Shown one piece after another: positions 26,391-35,290 of a stretch of 38,444 bases of DNA. Every line of letters begins with the position of its first letter. Position 1 is the first letter of the stretch. Position numbers and translations under genes: made by a program. The DNA is taken from positions 1 to 38,444 of the forward strand of contig CAYGSU010000039.1 in the NCBI GenBank assembly GCA_964352715.1. Reading direction: 5' to 3'. The stretch comes from JAVKBW01 sp964352715. GTDB lineage: Bacteria; Pseudomonadota; Alphaproteobacteria; UBA8366; Aestuariispiraceae. Below the pieces are notes generated by a model. It had not been told where the DNA came from. It searched no databases and saw only the letters and a list, made by a program, of their open reading frames with translations.

Positions 26391-27527
26391 ATGAGCACGA
26401 ACGCTTTCAAAAGATTGTTTGAGCCGCGCCGGGGTGGGTTGTCGGCGGAAACTGTGCTGAACGCGATGCCGGACCCGGTTATCGCGGTCGATGAAGCAAA
26501 TGACGTCGTGTTCGTCAATCTGGCGGCCGAACAGTTTTTCAAGACCAGCGCAGCGTCGTTGCTGAAGATTAACCTGCAGGATCTGATTCCGCCCGACAGC
26601 CCGGTTCTGTCGATGGTCGGCAAGGCCCGCCGGACCGGTAACAGCATGACCGAACACCGGCTGCGCATTGCAACGCCGAAAATCGGCGAACAGTCGCTCA
26701 GCGTCGATGTTGCGCCAGGTGGCGATGCCGATCTTTCAGTGATCATCGTTTTCAAGAGCGAGGCAATGGCCGGCCGGATTGATGAAACACTGGTCCGCCA
26801 GGGGGCAGCCCGGTCCATCACCGCGCTGTCGTCGATGCTGGCGCATGAAATCAAGAACCCGCTTTCCGGTATCCGGGGCGCGGCGCAATTGCTGGAATCG
26901 GCAGCGACGGACGAAGACAAGTCCCTGGCGCGCCTGATCATGGACGAGACTGACCGTATCGTCGTGCTGCTCAACCGGCTTGATGTTTTCGGCGAAGCGC
27001 CGGCGATCCGGCGCGGCCCGGTTAACATCCACGCCGTGCTGGATCATGTGGTCAAGCTGGCAAAGGCGGGTTTCGCTGCCGGCGTTTCCATTCATTTCAA
27101 TTACGATCCCTCGCTGCCGCCGATCCTCGGCAACCGGGATCAGCTTGTGCAGATTTTCCTGAACCTTCTGAAAAACGCGGTTGAAGCCGTCGATGGCCCG
27201 GATGCTGAAATAACCATCACAACGGCCTTCAGACCGGGTGTCAGGTTGACTGTTCCCGGTGTCGAAAGCCGGATGTATCTGCCCATGATGGTGCGGATCG
27301 AAGATAACGGCCCGGGCATACCGGAAGACATCCTGCCGCATCTGTTCGACCCCTTCATCACCACCAAGCCCGGCGGCACCGGCCTTGGTCTCGCGCTGGT
27401 CGCCAAACTGGTGGGCGATCATGGCGGCCTGATTGACGTTGATAGCCGGCCGCGGCGAACTCGCTTCAACGTGTTTCTGCCGATGCTGAAAGCCGTTGAC
27501 GCTGCTGAACAGGAAACAGGACGCTGA
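26391..27527 (+). CDS. ntrB: Nitrogen regulation sensor kinase NtrB
   Basis: A 378-residue cytoplasmic histidine kinase that phosphorylates or dephosphorylates NtrC according to PII protein state. A PAS domain (about 18-125) has LNAMPDPVIAVDEANDVVFV. The phosphoacceptor is His152 in MLAHEIKNPLSG. The ATPase domain has the N box QIFLNLLKNAVEA, the G1 box IEDNGPGIP and the G2 box GGTGLGLALV. There is no membrane helix. Its ATG follows the dusB stop with no gap, and ntrC starts two bases after its stop. Confidence 0.97.
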   Translation: MSTNAFKRLFEPRRGGLSAETVLNAMPDPVIAVDEANDVVFVNLAAEQFFKTSAASLLKINLQDLIPPDSPVLSMVGKARRTGNSMTEHRLRIATPKIGEQSLSVDVAPGGDADLSVIIVFKSEAMAGRIDETLVRQGAARSITALSSMLAHEIKNPLSGIRGAAQLLESAATDEDKSLARLIMDETDRIVVLLNRLDVFGEAPAIRRGPVNIHAVLDHVVKLAKAGFAAGVSIHFNYDPSLPPILGNRDQLVQIFLNLLKNAVEAVDGPDAEITITTAFRPGVRLTVPGVESRMYLPMMVRIEDNGPGIPEDILPHLFDPFITTKPGGTGLGLALVAKLVGDHGGLIDVDSRPRRTRFNVFLPMLKAVDAAEQETGR

Positions 27528-27529
27528 CC

Positions 27530-28984
27530 ATGGAACCGGCAACAATCCTGATCGCTGACGATGACGCCGCCATTCGGACGGTTCTGAACCAGGCGCTTGG
27601 CCGTCTCGGCCATGAGGTGAAGGTTACCGGGTCGGTTGCCGCGCTGTGGCAATGGATCAACGAAGGCGAGGGCGATATCGTCATTACCGACGTGCTGATG
27701 CCGGACGGCAACGGGCTGGACCTGATACCGCAGATCAAGAAACGCCGGCCGGAACTGCGGGTGATCGCCATGAGCGCACAGAACACCCTGTCGACCGCCG
27801 TGAAGGCCAATGAGCGGGGCGCATTCGAATACCTTCCAAAACCTTTTGATCTCAATGAATTACTGGCCATTGTTCAGCGTGGACTGAATGAGCCGCGCAA
27901 TAAATCAGGCGCGGTTGAAAGTTCGGCGGCAGGGGAAGACGAGATACCGCTGATCGGCAGATCGACAGCCATGCAGACGGTATATCGAGCCATCGCAAGG
28001 CTGACGGCGACCGATCTTTCGGTGCTGATCTCTGGCGAAAGCGGCACCGGCAAGGAACTGGTGGCGCGCGCGCTGCACGATTTCTCGAACCGCAAGGGCA
28101 AGCCCTTCGTTGCCATCAACATGGCGGCGATCCCGCGAGAACTTATTGAAAGCGAGCTGTTCGGGCATGAAAAGGGCGCCTTTACCGGTGCGACAACCCG
28201 ATATTCAGGCCGGTTTGAACAGGCGCGCGGCGGCACGCTGTTTCTGGATGAGATCGGCGATATGCCGATGGACGCCCAAACAAGACTGTTGCGGGTTCTA
28301 CAGGAAGGCGAATACACAACCGTTGGCGGGCGAACACCGATCAAGACAGATGTGCGGGTTATTTCCGCAACCCACCGCGATCTCAAGCGACAGGTCTCGC
28401 AGGGCCTGTTCCGGGAAGACCTGTACTATCGTCTCAACGTGGTGCCGATCCGGCTGCCGCCGCTGCGTGACCGGCGCGAGGACATTCCCGATCTGGTCAG
28501 CCATTTTCTGGCGGAATCCGTCGATCTCGGTCTGTCGCAGAAAACCATATCTCCGGATGCGATGCAGGTCCTGCAACGCTATGCCTGGCCGGGGAACGTG
28601 CGGGAACTTGAAAACCTTGTGCGCCGTCTGGCCGCGCTGTCGATCCAGGACACAATCGGCAGCGATGACGTGACAACCGAACTGTCTGAAATCGAACTGT
28701 TACCGCCCGGATCAGAGGGCGCGAATGGGGAAACCAGTCTGAGCGACGCGGTTGAACACCATCTGCGGCGCTATTTCGATTCCCATAACGGCGAATTGCC
28801 GGCCTTCGGACTGCATGGGCGTATCTTGCGTGAAGTCGAAAGGCCGTTGTTGACGCTGACACTGGCGGCAACCAACGGCAATCAGTTGAAGGCAGCCGAT
28901 GTTCTGGGGCTGAATCGGAATACCCTGCGCAAGAAAGTAAGGGATCTCGAAATTACCGTTGTGAGAACGCCGAAATCGCCATGA
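27530..28984 (+). CDS. ntrC: Nitrogen regulator NtrC, sigma-54 activator
   Basis: A 484-residue response regulator that activates sigma-54 promoters of nitrogen assimilation genes. The receiver has DDD at 10-12, phosphorylation site Asp54 and Lys104. The AAA+ domain has Walker A GESGTGKE (169-176), the sigma-54 contact loop GAFTGA (216-221), Walker B GTLFLDE and the arginine finger region LPPLRDRREDIPDL. The Fis-type helix-turn-helix is at the C-terminus (QLKAADVLGLNRNTLRKKV). All key parts are present. Its stop overlaps the ntrY start as ATGA. Confidence 0.98.
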   Translation: MEPATILIADDDAAIRTVLNQALGRLGHEVKVTGSVAALWQWINEGEGDIVITDVLMPDGNGLDLIPQIKKRRPELRVIAMSAQNTLSTAVKANERGAFEYLPKPFDLNELLAIVQRGLNEPRNKSGAVESSAAGEDEIPLIGRSTAMQTVYRAIARLTATDLSVLISGESGTGKELVARALHDFSNRKGKPFVAINMAAIPRELIESELFGHEKGAFTGATTRYSGRFEQARGGTLFLDEIGDMPMDAQTRLLRVLQEGEYTTVGGRTPIKTDVRVISATHRDLKRQVSQGLFREDLYYRLNVVPIRLPPLRDRREDIPDLVSHFLAESVDLGLSQKTISPDAMQVLQRYAWPGNVRELENLVRRLAALSIQDTIGSDDVTTELSEIELLPPGSEGANGETSLSDAVEHHLRRYFDSHNGELPAFGLHGRILREVERPLLTLTLAATNGNQLKAADVLGLNRNTLRKKVRDLEITVVRTPKSP

Positions 28985-31269
28985 CAGAAGATACGGCTGA
29001 GACATCCGGTCCGCCGCAGGAACCGGCGCCGACGCCAAACCGGCGGATACCGGCTTGGCTGCGCGACGATTCCAACCGCAGCAAGATCGCCCGGGTCTTC
29101 ACAATCCTGATCGCTGCAACGGCGGTTGCCGCCGGCATCGCGACCTATGTCGCGATCACGACCGACGATCCGGGTAAGCAGGGCGGCACCGACAATCTTG
29201 TCACATTGATCTATGTCGATCTTGTCCTGTTGATGCTGCTTGGCGTTGTTGTGATGCGCCGTATTGTTCGCATCTGGTCGGAACGACGGCGCGGCGCTGC
29301 CGGCGCACGCATGCATGTGCGGCTCGTCGCCATGTTCGCCGTATTGTCTGCGACGCCGGCGGTTATCGTCGCCGGATTTTCGCTGCTGTTTTTCGATCTC
29401 GGGCTAGAATCATGGTTTTCCGACAGGATCCGCACGGCGCTCAACAACAGCGAGGCAATCGCACAGGCCTATCTTGAAGAACATATCCGCAATATCGAAG
29501 CGGATGCCCTGTGGCTTGCCAGCGCCATCAACAAGGACGCGCCGGCGCTGTCCTCGAACCCGGCTTTGCTCGACAGGGTACTGAATTTTCAGGCGTTTTC
29601 CCGAAATCTTTCCGAAGCCCTCATCTTTGAAAACCAGGGGCGTATTCTGGCCCGGGCCGGGCTGACAATTTCACTGGAATTCGAGCCGATCAGCACCGTC
29701 GCCATCGAACGCGCGAGCGAAGGTGAAGTCGTTATCCTGCAAAGCGATGCCGATGACCGGGTCCGCGCGCTGATCCGGCTGGATTCGATCATCGATACCT
29801 ATCTCATCATCGGCCGCGCGGTTGATCCCTCCGTGCTCCAATATGTCGAGGAAACAGAAGGGGCAGTGCGGCAGTTTGTGAAGCTTGAGGCCGAACGGTC
29901 TGAAATCCAGGTCTCTTTCGCCCTGGCCTTCATGCTGATCGCCCTGTTGCTGCTGCTGGCTGCGGTCTGGATCGGGCTCAATTTCGCCACCAAGCTGTCG
30001 GAACCGATCAGCCGGCTTATTGCCGCGACGGAACGGGTTCGCGGCGGCGATCTCGATGCCCAGGTGCCGGTCACAGAGCAGGGTGACGAGCTGGACATCC
30101 TGAGCCGCGCCTTCAACCGGATGACGCGGCAGCTGACCTCTCAACGCAAGGAGCTGCTGCAGGCCAACGAGCAGATCGACCGCCGCCGACGCTTTACGGA
30201 AACGGTTCTTACCGGGGTTTCGGCCGGAGTGATCGGCCTCGACCCGGAAGGCCGGATCGACCTGCCCAACCGACGCGCCTCGGAACTGCTGGGAATGGAG
30301 CTGGAACAGTTGATTGGCCACAGTCTTGCGGATGTGGTGCCGGAAATGGCCAGTATTCTGAAGGAAGGGGAACGGACCAGCCAGGGAATGGCCGGTCTGG
30401 ACCGGGAAATCGCCATCGACCGGGCCGATACCACAATCACGCTGCTGGTTCGCATCACGCGGCAGCTCGATAACGGCAAGCTGACGGGCATGGTCATCAC
30501 CTTCGACGACATCACTGCCCTGATGAACGCCCAGCGGCAGGCCGCCTGGGCCGATGTCGCCCGCCGCATCGCACACGAAATCCGCAACCCGCTGACACCG
30601 ATCCAGCTTTCCGCCGAACGGCTGAAACGCAAGTATCTGAAGGAAATAACCACCGACCCGGAGACGTTTGAAGTCTGCACCGATACCATTATCCGACAGG
30701 TCGGCGATATCGGGCGAATGGTGGATGAATTCTCGAACTTCGCGAAAATGCCGGAACCGACAATGACCGATGTCGATCTGGCTGATCTGTGCCGCCAGCA
30801 GGTGTTCCTGCAACGCAGCGCGAATCCCGATATTGAATATGATGTGGATATTCCGGAATCATTGCATCAATGGTGTGATAGTCGACAGATAGCTCAGGTC
30901 ATCACGAATGTTTTGCAGAATGCCAAAGATGCAATCGATGGACGGCCAGGGAATGATCTGCCTCAAGGAAACATCTCGCTGACTCTTTCACAAGATCGGG
31001 TTCATACGTCGATTGTCGTCTCCGACAACGGACGGGGTTTCCCCACCGAACATCGGGACAGACTGACGGAGCCTTATGTAACGACGCGGGAAAAGGGAAC
31101 AGGGCTCGGTTTGGCCATCGTGAAAAAGATTGTTGAAGATCATCACGGCGCTCTGGTGCTGGCTGATAACGAACCGTCGGGTGCAAAGGTTACGCTGAGC
31201 CTGCCGATCCAGGTCGGCGACGCGCAGATTTCGGATAACCCGACAAAGAGGGAACAGGTGATCGGCTGA
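28981..31269 (+). CDS. ntrY: Membrane sensor kinase NtrY
   Basis: A 762-residue histidine kinase paired with NtrX. The N-terminal part has three hydrophobic helices (about 38-58, 73-95, 115-135), then a periplasmic sensor region, a fourth helix (about 315-342) leading into a HAMP domain (ATKLSEPISRLIAATERVRG), a PAS domain and the kinase core. The phosphoacceptor is His532 in RRIAHEIRNPLTP, with ATPase motifs NVLQNAKDAID, VSDNGRGFP and GTGLGLAIVKKI. NtrYX links nitrogen, redox and envelope control in alphaproteobacteria. Its stop and the ntrX start share one base (TGATG). Confidence 0.97.
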   Translation: MTEDTAETSGPPQEPAPTPNRRIPAWLRDDSNRSKIARVFTILIAATAVAAGIATYVAITTDDPGKQGGTDNLVTLIYVDLVLLMLLGVVVMRRIVRIWSERRRGAAGARMHVRLVAMFAVLSATPAVIVAGFSLLFFDLGLESWFSDRIRTALNNSEAIAQAYLEEHIRNIEADALWLASAINKDAPALSSNPALLDRVLNFQAFSRNLSEALIFENQGRILARAGLTISLEFEPISTVAIERASEGEVVILQSDADDRVRALIRLDSIIDTYLIIGRAVDPSVLQYVEETEGAVRQFVKLEAERSEIQVSFALAFMLIALLLLLAAVWIGLNFATKLSEPISRLIAATERVRGGDLDAQVPVTEQGDELDILSRAFNRMTRQLTSQRKELLQANEQIDRRRRFTETVLTGVSAGVIGLDPEGRIDLPNRRASELLGMELEQLIGHSLADVVPEMASILKEGERTSQGMAGLDREIAIDRADTTITLLVRITRQLDNGKLTGMVITFDDITALMNAQRQAAWADVARRIAHEIRNPLTPIQLSAERLKRKYLKEITTDPETFEVCTDTIIRQVGDIGRMVDEFSNFAKMPEPTMTDVDLADLCRQQVFLQRSANPDIEYDVDIPESLHQWCDSRQIAQVITNVLQNAKDAIDGRPGNDLPQGNISLTLSQDRVHTSIVVSDNGRGFPTEHRDRLTEPYVTTREKGTGLGLAIVKKIVEDHHGALVLADNEPSGAKVTLSLPIQVGDAQISDNPTKREQVIG

Positions 31270-32678
31270 TGAACCAGAACGCCTATGAAATTCTGATTGT
31301 TGACGATGAAGCCGATATCAGGATGCAGATTGCCGGCATTCTCGATGACGAAGGCTATGCAACGCGCGAAGCCGGTAGCGGCGAAGGCGCGCTGGAAGCC
31401 GTTGCCGCGCGTTTGCCGTCGCTGGTCATTCTGGACGTCTGGCTCGCCGGCAGCGCCTATGACGGGTTGCAGGTACTGGAAATTCTGAAGCGCGATCATC
31501 CTGCGCTGCAGGTTATCATGATCAGCGGGCACGGAACGTTCGACATGGCGGTCAATGCGACCAAAACCGGGGCCTACGATTTCATTTCCAAGCCGTTCAA
31601 GACCGATGTCCTGCTGCATACGGTGTCGCGGGCCTTGCAGGATGTCAAAATCCGCCGGGAAAACGAAACCCTGCGCCTGATGACCGGCAGCAAGGAGGCC
31701 GAACTGGTCGGCCGATCCCCTGCGATACAGGAAATCCGCCGAATCATGGAAAAGGTTGTCGGTACCGACAGCCGCATTCTGTTCACCGGACCGGCCGGTG
31801 CCGGCAAGAGTTCTCTGGCGCGACTTTTTCATGCAAAATCAAGGCGCAAGGACGGTCCTTTCATCGTCATGAACTGCGCAAGTCTGCTCGATGACCGGTT
31901 CGAAACGACGCTGTTCGGCAAGGAACCCGAGGGCGAAATTCCGCGCATCACCGGCGTTCTGGAACAGGCCCATATGGGTACACTGTTGCTGGATGAAGTC
32001 GCTGATATGCCGCTGGATGTGCAGGGCAAGATCGTCCGGGTACTGCACAGCCAGAAATTCCAGCGGGTCGGCGGCGGTCCGTGGGTCGAAGTCGATGTCC
32101 GGGTTTTCGCAACGACCAACCGGAACCTTCTGACGGCCATGGAAGCCGGCGAGTTCCGCGAAGATCTGTACTACCGCCTCAACGTGGTGCCGGTATGCCT
32201 GCCTCCACTCGCGGATCGACTGGAAGACATGGCTGACCTGGCGGAAACCATCATGGAACGGTCAGCGGCGGTCAAGGGCAGGGCGACACGCGCGTTGTCA
32301 CCGGAAGCAATCGCCACCATGCAGGCACATGACTGGCCCGGCAATGTCTGGGAACTGGTCAATGTAATCGAACGATTGCTGCTGCTGACACCGACCGACA
32401 GCAAGGAACCGATATCGGTCGATGCCGTTTCACGGGCAATCGGCGAGCAGGAAAGCAAGTCCTTCAGCTGGGAACGCGCCCAGGACGTGATGAACCAGCC
32501 GCTGCGTGAAGCACGGGAAGCTTTCGAACGGGAATATTTGATGTTTCATCTTCTGAGATTCGGCCGCAACATCAGCCGCACGGCTGAATATGTCGGCATG
32601 GACCGGGCAGCCCTGCACCGCAAGCTCAAAGGCCTCGGTCTGCAGAATGCGTTGCGCAATGCCCGGGATTCTGCGTGA
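31269..32678 (+). CDS. ntrX: Response regulator NtrX lacking the GAFTGA loop
   Basis: A 469-residue NtrC-family response regulator. The receiver has VDDE at 11-14, phosphorylation site Asp56 in ILDVWLAG and Lys108. The AAA+ domain has Walker A GPAGAGKS (174-181) and Walker B TLLLDEVADM, but where NtrC has GAFTGA this protein reads FGKEPEGEIPRITG, so the sigma-54 contact loop is missing. The arginine finger region is also altered (LPPLADRLEDM). The Fis-type helix-turn-helix is intact (NISRTAEYVGMDRAALHRKL). Loss of GAFTGA is known for alphaproteobacterial NtrX, which is thought to work with the housekeeping sigma factor or as a repressor. Confidence 0.97.
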   Translation: MNQNAYEILIVDDEADIRMQIAGILDDEGYATREAGSGEGALEAVAARLPSLVILDVWLAGSAYDGLQVLEILKRDHPALQVIMISGHGTFDMAVNATKTGAYDFISKPFKTDVLLHTVSRALQDVKIRRENETLRLMTGSKEAELVGRSPAIQEIRRIMEKVVGTDSRILFTGPAGAGKSSLARLFHAKSRRKDGPFIVMNCASLLDDRFETTLFGKEPEGEIPRITGVLEQAHMGTLLLDEVADMPLDVQGKIVRVLHSQKFQRVGGGPWVEVDVRVFATTNRNLLTAMEAGEFREDLYYRLNVVPVCLPPLADRLEDMADLAETIMERSAAVKGRATRALSPEAIATMQAHDWPGNVWELVNVIERLLLLTPTDSKEPISVDAVSRAIGEQESKSFSWERAQDVMNQPLREAREAFEREYLMFHLLRFGRNISRTAEYVGMDRAALHRKLKGLGLQNALRNARDSA

Positions 32679-32724
32679 CATTCCGGTGCAGGCCGATCCT
32701 TGATACGATAGAAAGAAGTCGTCG

Positions 32725-34101
32725 ATGAAAGTCATTATTTGCGGGGCCGGGCAGGTCGGGTTCCATATCGCCCGCTATCTGTCGGGTGAACAGAACAACG
32801 TCGCCGTGGTCGACCAGTCGCCGGAACTGATCGGTAAAATCAACGATTCTCTCGATGTGCAGGCGTTTGTCGGCCATGCCTCTCTGCCGGATGTGCTTGA
32901 GCGGGCCGGGGCAGGTGACGCCGACATGATCATCGCGGTGACGTTCAGCGACGAAGTCAACATGACCGCCTGCCAGGTTGCCCATTCTCTGTTCAACGTG
33001 CCGACCAAGATCGCCCGCATCCGGCAGCCGGGTTATCTGAAACCAGCCTGGGCAAACCTGTTCGCCCGCGACCAGTTGCCAATCGACGTCATCATTTCTC
33101 CGGAAGTCGAGGTCGCCAAGGCGATCGAGCGGCGGCTCAGCCTGTCCGGCGCGGCTGACATGATCCCGATGGCCGACGATCTGGTGCGCATCATCGGGGC
33201 GCGCTGTACCGAAGAATGCCCCATCGTCAACACGCCGTTGCGCCAGTTGACGACTCTGTTCCCGGATCTGAGCATCACAATTCTTGCCATCATCCGGAAC
33301 GAAAACTTCATTATTCCAAGCTCCAACGACCAGATGTTGGCGGGAGACGAAGTGTATTTCTGCGCCGATACCAAACATATCAACCGTGCAATGGCGGTGT
33401 TCGGCAGCGAATCCGTCAAATCGCGCAGAATTCTCATCGTCGGGGCCGGTAACATCGGCGCCAATCTGGCCAACCGTTTGGAAGGCGACAACGAGGATTG
33501 TGTTGTCAGGATCATTGAAAAGGATCCGCTGAAAGCACGCGCCGTTGCCGAAGCCCTGCCGACCACGACGATCATTCAGGGCGATGCGCTGGATACGGAA
33601 ATTCTGGAGGAGGCCAATGTCCGCCAGACCGAGGCCATCGTTGCCGTCACGGACCATGACGAGACAAATATTCTTGTCGCCCTGCTGGCCAAACGCTATG
33701 GCGTGAAACGCGCGACAGCCCTGGTCAACAAATCGAATTATGGGTCTCTTATCAGCACGCTAGGCGTTGATGTTGTGGTCAGCCCGCGTGAAATCACGGC
33801 CTCCACGATCCTGCAGCATGTCCGGCGTGGACGGATTCGGTCCGTGCATTCCCTGCGCGACGGTTTTGCCGAGGTCATTGAGGCAGAAGCCCTGCAGACG
33901 ACCCCGCTTGTCGGTACGCCGCTAAAGGATGCGCGGGTGCCTGCCGGCGTTATCATCGGCGCAATTGTAAGGCATGGCGAAGTCATCATGCCGCGGCCGG
34001 AAACCGAAGTGCTTGAGGGCGACCGGGTCATCCTGCTTGCTTCGGCCGGTGCGGTCCGCAAGGTGGAAAAAATGTTCGCCGTCCGACTGGAGTATTTCTA
34101 G
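32725..34101 (+). CDS. trkA: Trk system potassium uptake protein TrkA
   Basis: A 458-residue cytoplasmic regulator that binds NAD(H) and gates the TrkH/TrkG potassium channel. It has two copies of a Rossmann plus RCK-C unit: the first nucleotide motif is ICGAGQVGFHIA (6-17), the second is IVGAGNIGANLANRLEG at about 237. The C-terminal RCK-C parts have PLRQLTTLFPDLSI and TPLKDARVPAGVIIGAI. The ATG at 32725 follows GAAAGAAG, 46 bases after ntrX. trkA after ntrX is a conserved alphaproteobacterial order. No channel gene is in the window. Confidence 0.97.
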   Translation: MKVIICGAGQVGFHIARYLSGEQNNVAVVDQSPELIGKINDSLDVQAFVGHASLPDVLERAGAGDADMIIAVTFSDEVNMTACQVAHSLFNVPTKIARIRQPGYLKPAWANLFARDQLPIDVIISPEVEVAKAIERRLSLSGAADMIPMADDLVRIIGARCTEECPIVNTPLRQLTTLFPDLSITILAIIRNENFIIPSSNDQMLAGDEVYFCADTKHINRAMAVFGSESVKSRRILIVGAGNIGANLANRLEGDNEDCVVRIIEKDPLKARAVAEALPTTTIIQGDALDTEILEEANVRQTEAIVAVTDHDETNILVALLAKRYGVKRATALVNKSNYGSLISTLGVDVVVSPREITASTILQHVRRGRIRSVHSLRDGFAEVIEAEALQTTPLVGTPLKDARVPAGVIIGAIVRHGEVIMPRPETEVLEGDRVILLASAGAVRKVEKMFAVRLEYF

Positions 34102-34104
34102 ACC

Positions 34105-34788
34105 ATGCCGCTGTCTGCCGCCGGCGATCTTTCCGCCAAACCGCAGGCCGTGGTGTTCGACTGGGACAATACCCTGGTCGATACCTGGCCTATCATTCAT
34201 GCCGCGTTGGAAGCGACCTTCACCGCCATGGGGCAGGTGCCCTGGACATTTGATGAAACACGCCAACGGGTCGCGAAATCGCTGCGCGACAGTTTTCCTG
34301 ACCTGTTCGGTGACCGCTGGGAAGACGCGGCAACGGTTTTCTACGACACATTCGGATCGCTGCATCTGGAGCGGCTGACACCACTGGATCAGGCGGAAAA
34401 CCTGCTGCGGGAAATCGCCGGTGCAGGGGTACCGTGTTCGATTGTCAGCAACAAGAACGGCAGATTTCTGCGCGACGAGGTAAAGCATCTGGGCTGGGGC
34501 GATCTGATCCATGCCAGTATCGGAGCGACCGACGCCGCACGCGACAAGCCGGACCCGGCCCCGATGCACATGGCACTGGACGGCACCGGTCTCACGCCGT
34601 CACGTCAGATATGGTATGTCGGCGACAGTCCGATCGACATGCAGTTCGCCGCTGCAACGGGGTGCCGGGGTATTCTTGTGCATTCAACGGAAGTATTGCC
34701 GGAAACCCGGTCCAATTCCGATCTGATTCTGGCCGATCTGAGTGAATTGATCAGCCTGTTCAACGAATTGCCGACCAGCGCCCGGTAA
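34105..34788 (+). CDS. HAD-superfamily hydrolase (phosphoglycolate phosphatase-like)
   Basis: A 227-residue HAD subfamily IA phosphatase. The nucleophile is Asp19 in VFDWDNTLVDTW, motif II is SIVSNKN, motif III lysine is in DKPDPAPM, and motif IV is VGDSPIDMQFA. The helical cap lies between residues about 30 and 100. Substrates of this group vary (phosphoglycolate, nucleotides, sugar phosphates), and the sequence does not say which. Its start is three bases after the trkA stop, so they are probably cotranscribed. The same trkA-HAD-hfq-hflX order is seen in related bacteria. Confidence 0.9.
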   Translation: MPLSAAGDLSAKPQAVVFDWDNTLVDTWPIIHAALEATFTAMGQVPWTFDETRQRVAKSLRDSFPDLFGDRWEDAATVFYDTFGSLHLERLTPLDQAENLLREIAGAGVPCSIVSNKNGRFLRDEVKHLGWGDLIHASIGATDAARDKPDPAPMHMALDGTGLTPSRQIWYVGDSPIDMQFAAATGCRGILVHSTEVLPETRSNSDLILADLSELISLFNELPTSAR

Positions 34789-34815
34789 AACATTCACACT
34801 GTATGTCGTTACCGG
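34782..34815 (+). terminator. Hairpin at the end of the trkA-HAD pair
   Basis: CCGGTAA (34782-34788, containing the stop codon) pairs with TTACCGG (34809-34815), and ACAT/ATGT inside the loop can extend the stem. No T-run follows, so it is a weak or Rho-aided terminator, or a 3' end stabiliser. The gap 34789-35015 before hfq holds no gene; it should hold the hfq promoter, which I could not pin down. Confidence 0.4.
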
Positions 34816-35015
34816 ACTTGCGAGAGGGGGTACCTATACCGTAAAAGACAGGGTATTCAGTGCGGACGGGTATCGTTCGGATTGTTATCTTGTTGTTCAT
34901 TTTTCCTATCGCAATCGACGGTGAACTGTCGCCGGTGGCAATAAAAACAAGAAAAACAATGCCATGTTCGCAAAAGTCGATGACCAAACAACCGAACGCG
35001 ATTAGGGGATGAAAA

Positions 35016-35282
35016 ATGGCGACCGAAAAGAACCAGAACCTTCAGGATGTATTTCTCAATCATCTGCGCAAGGCGAAAATGCCGGTAACGGTATTTCTGG
35101 TCAATGGCGTGAAACTGCAGGGAATTATCACCTGGTTTGATAATTTCTGCGTTCTGCTGCGCCGTGACGCCCATTCCCAGCTTGTTTACAAGCATGCCAT
35201 ATCAACCGTCATGCCGTCTCAACCCGTGCAGCTTTTCGATCCGACATCGGGCGAAGACGGGACCGGCGAAGACGAGGACTGA
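35016..35282 (+). CDS. hfq: RNA chaperone Hfq
   Basis: An 88-residue Sm-like hexameric protein that joins small RNAs to mRNA targets. The Sm1 part has QDVFLNHLRKAKMPVTVFLV, with NGVKLQGIITWFDNF, and the Sm2 motif reads YKHAISTV, as expected for Hfq. The short tail is acidic (GEDGTGEDED). The ATG at 35016 follows GGGGATGAAAA. The end of the gene carries a GAGGA sequence that appears to serve as ribosome site for hflX. Confidence 0.98.
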   Translation: MATEKNQNLQDVFLNHLRKAKMPVTVFLVNGVKLQGIITWFDNFCVLLRRDAHSQLVYKHAISTVMPSQPVQLFDPTSGEDGTGEDED

Positions 35283-35290
35283 CACCCATT
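35274..35290 (+). promoter_or_regulatory. Shine-Dalgarno and unusual AUU start codon of hflX
   Basis: GAGGA (35274-35278), inside the last codons of hfq, stands nine bases before ATT (35288-35290), which is in frame with hflX. A CTG at 35279 is also in frame and overlaps the hfq stop as CTGA, but it is too near the GAGGA. No ATG, GTG or TTG occurs in frame from about 35177 to 35458. Confidence 0.5.
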
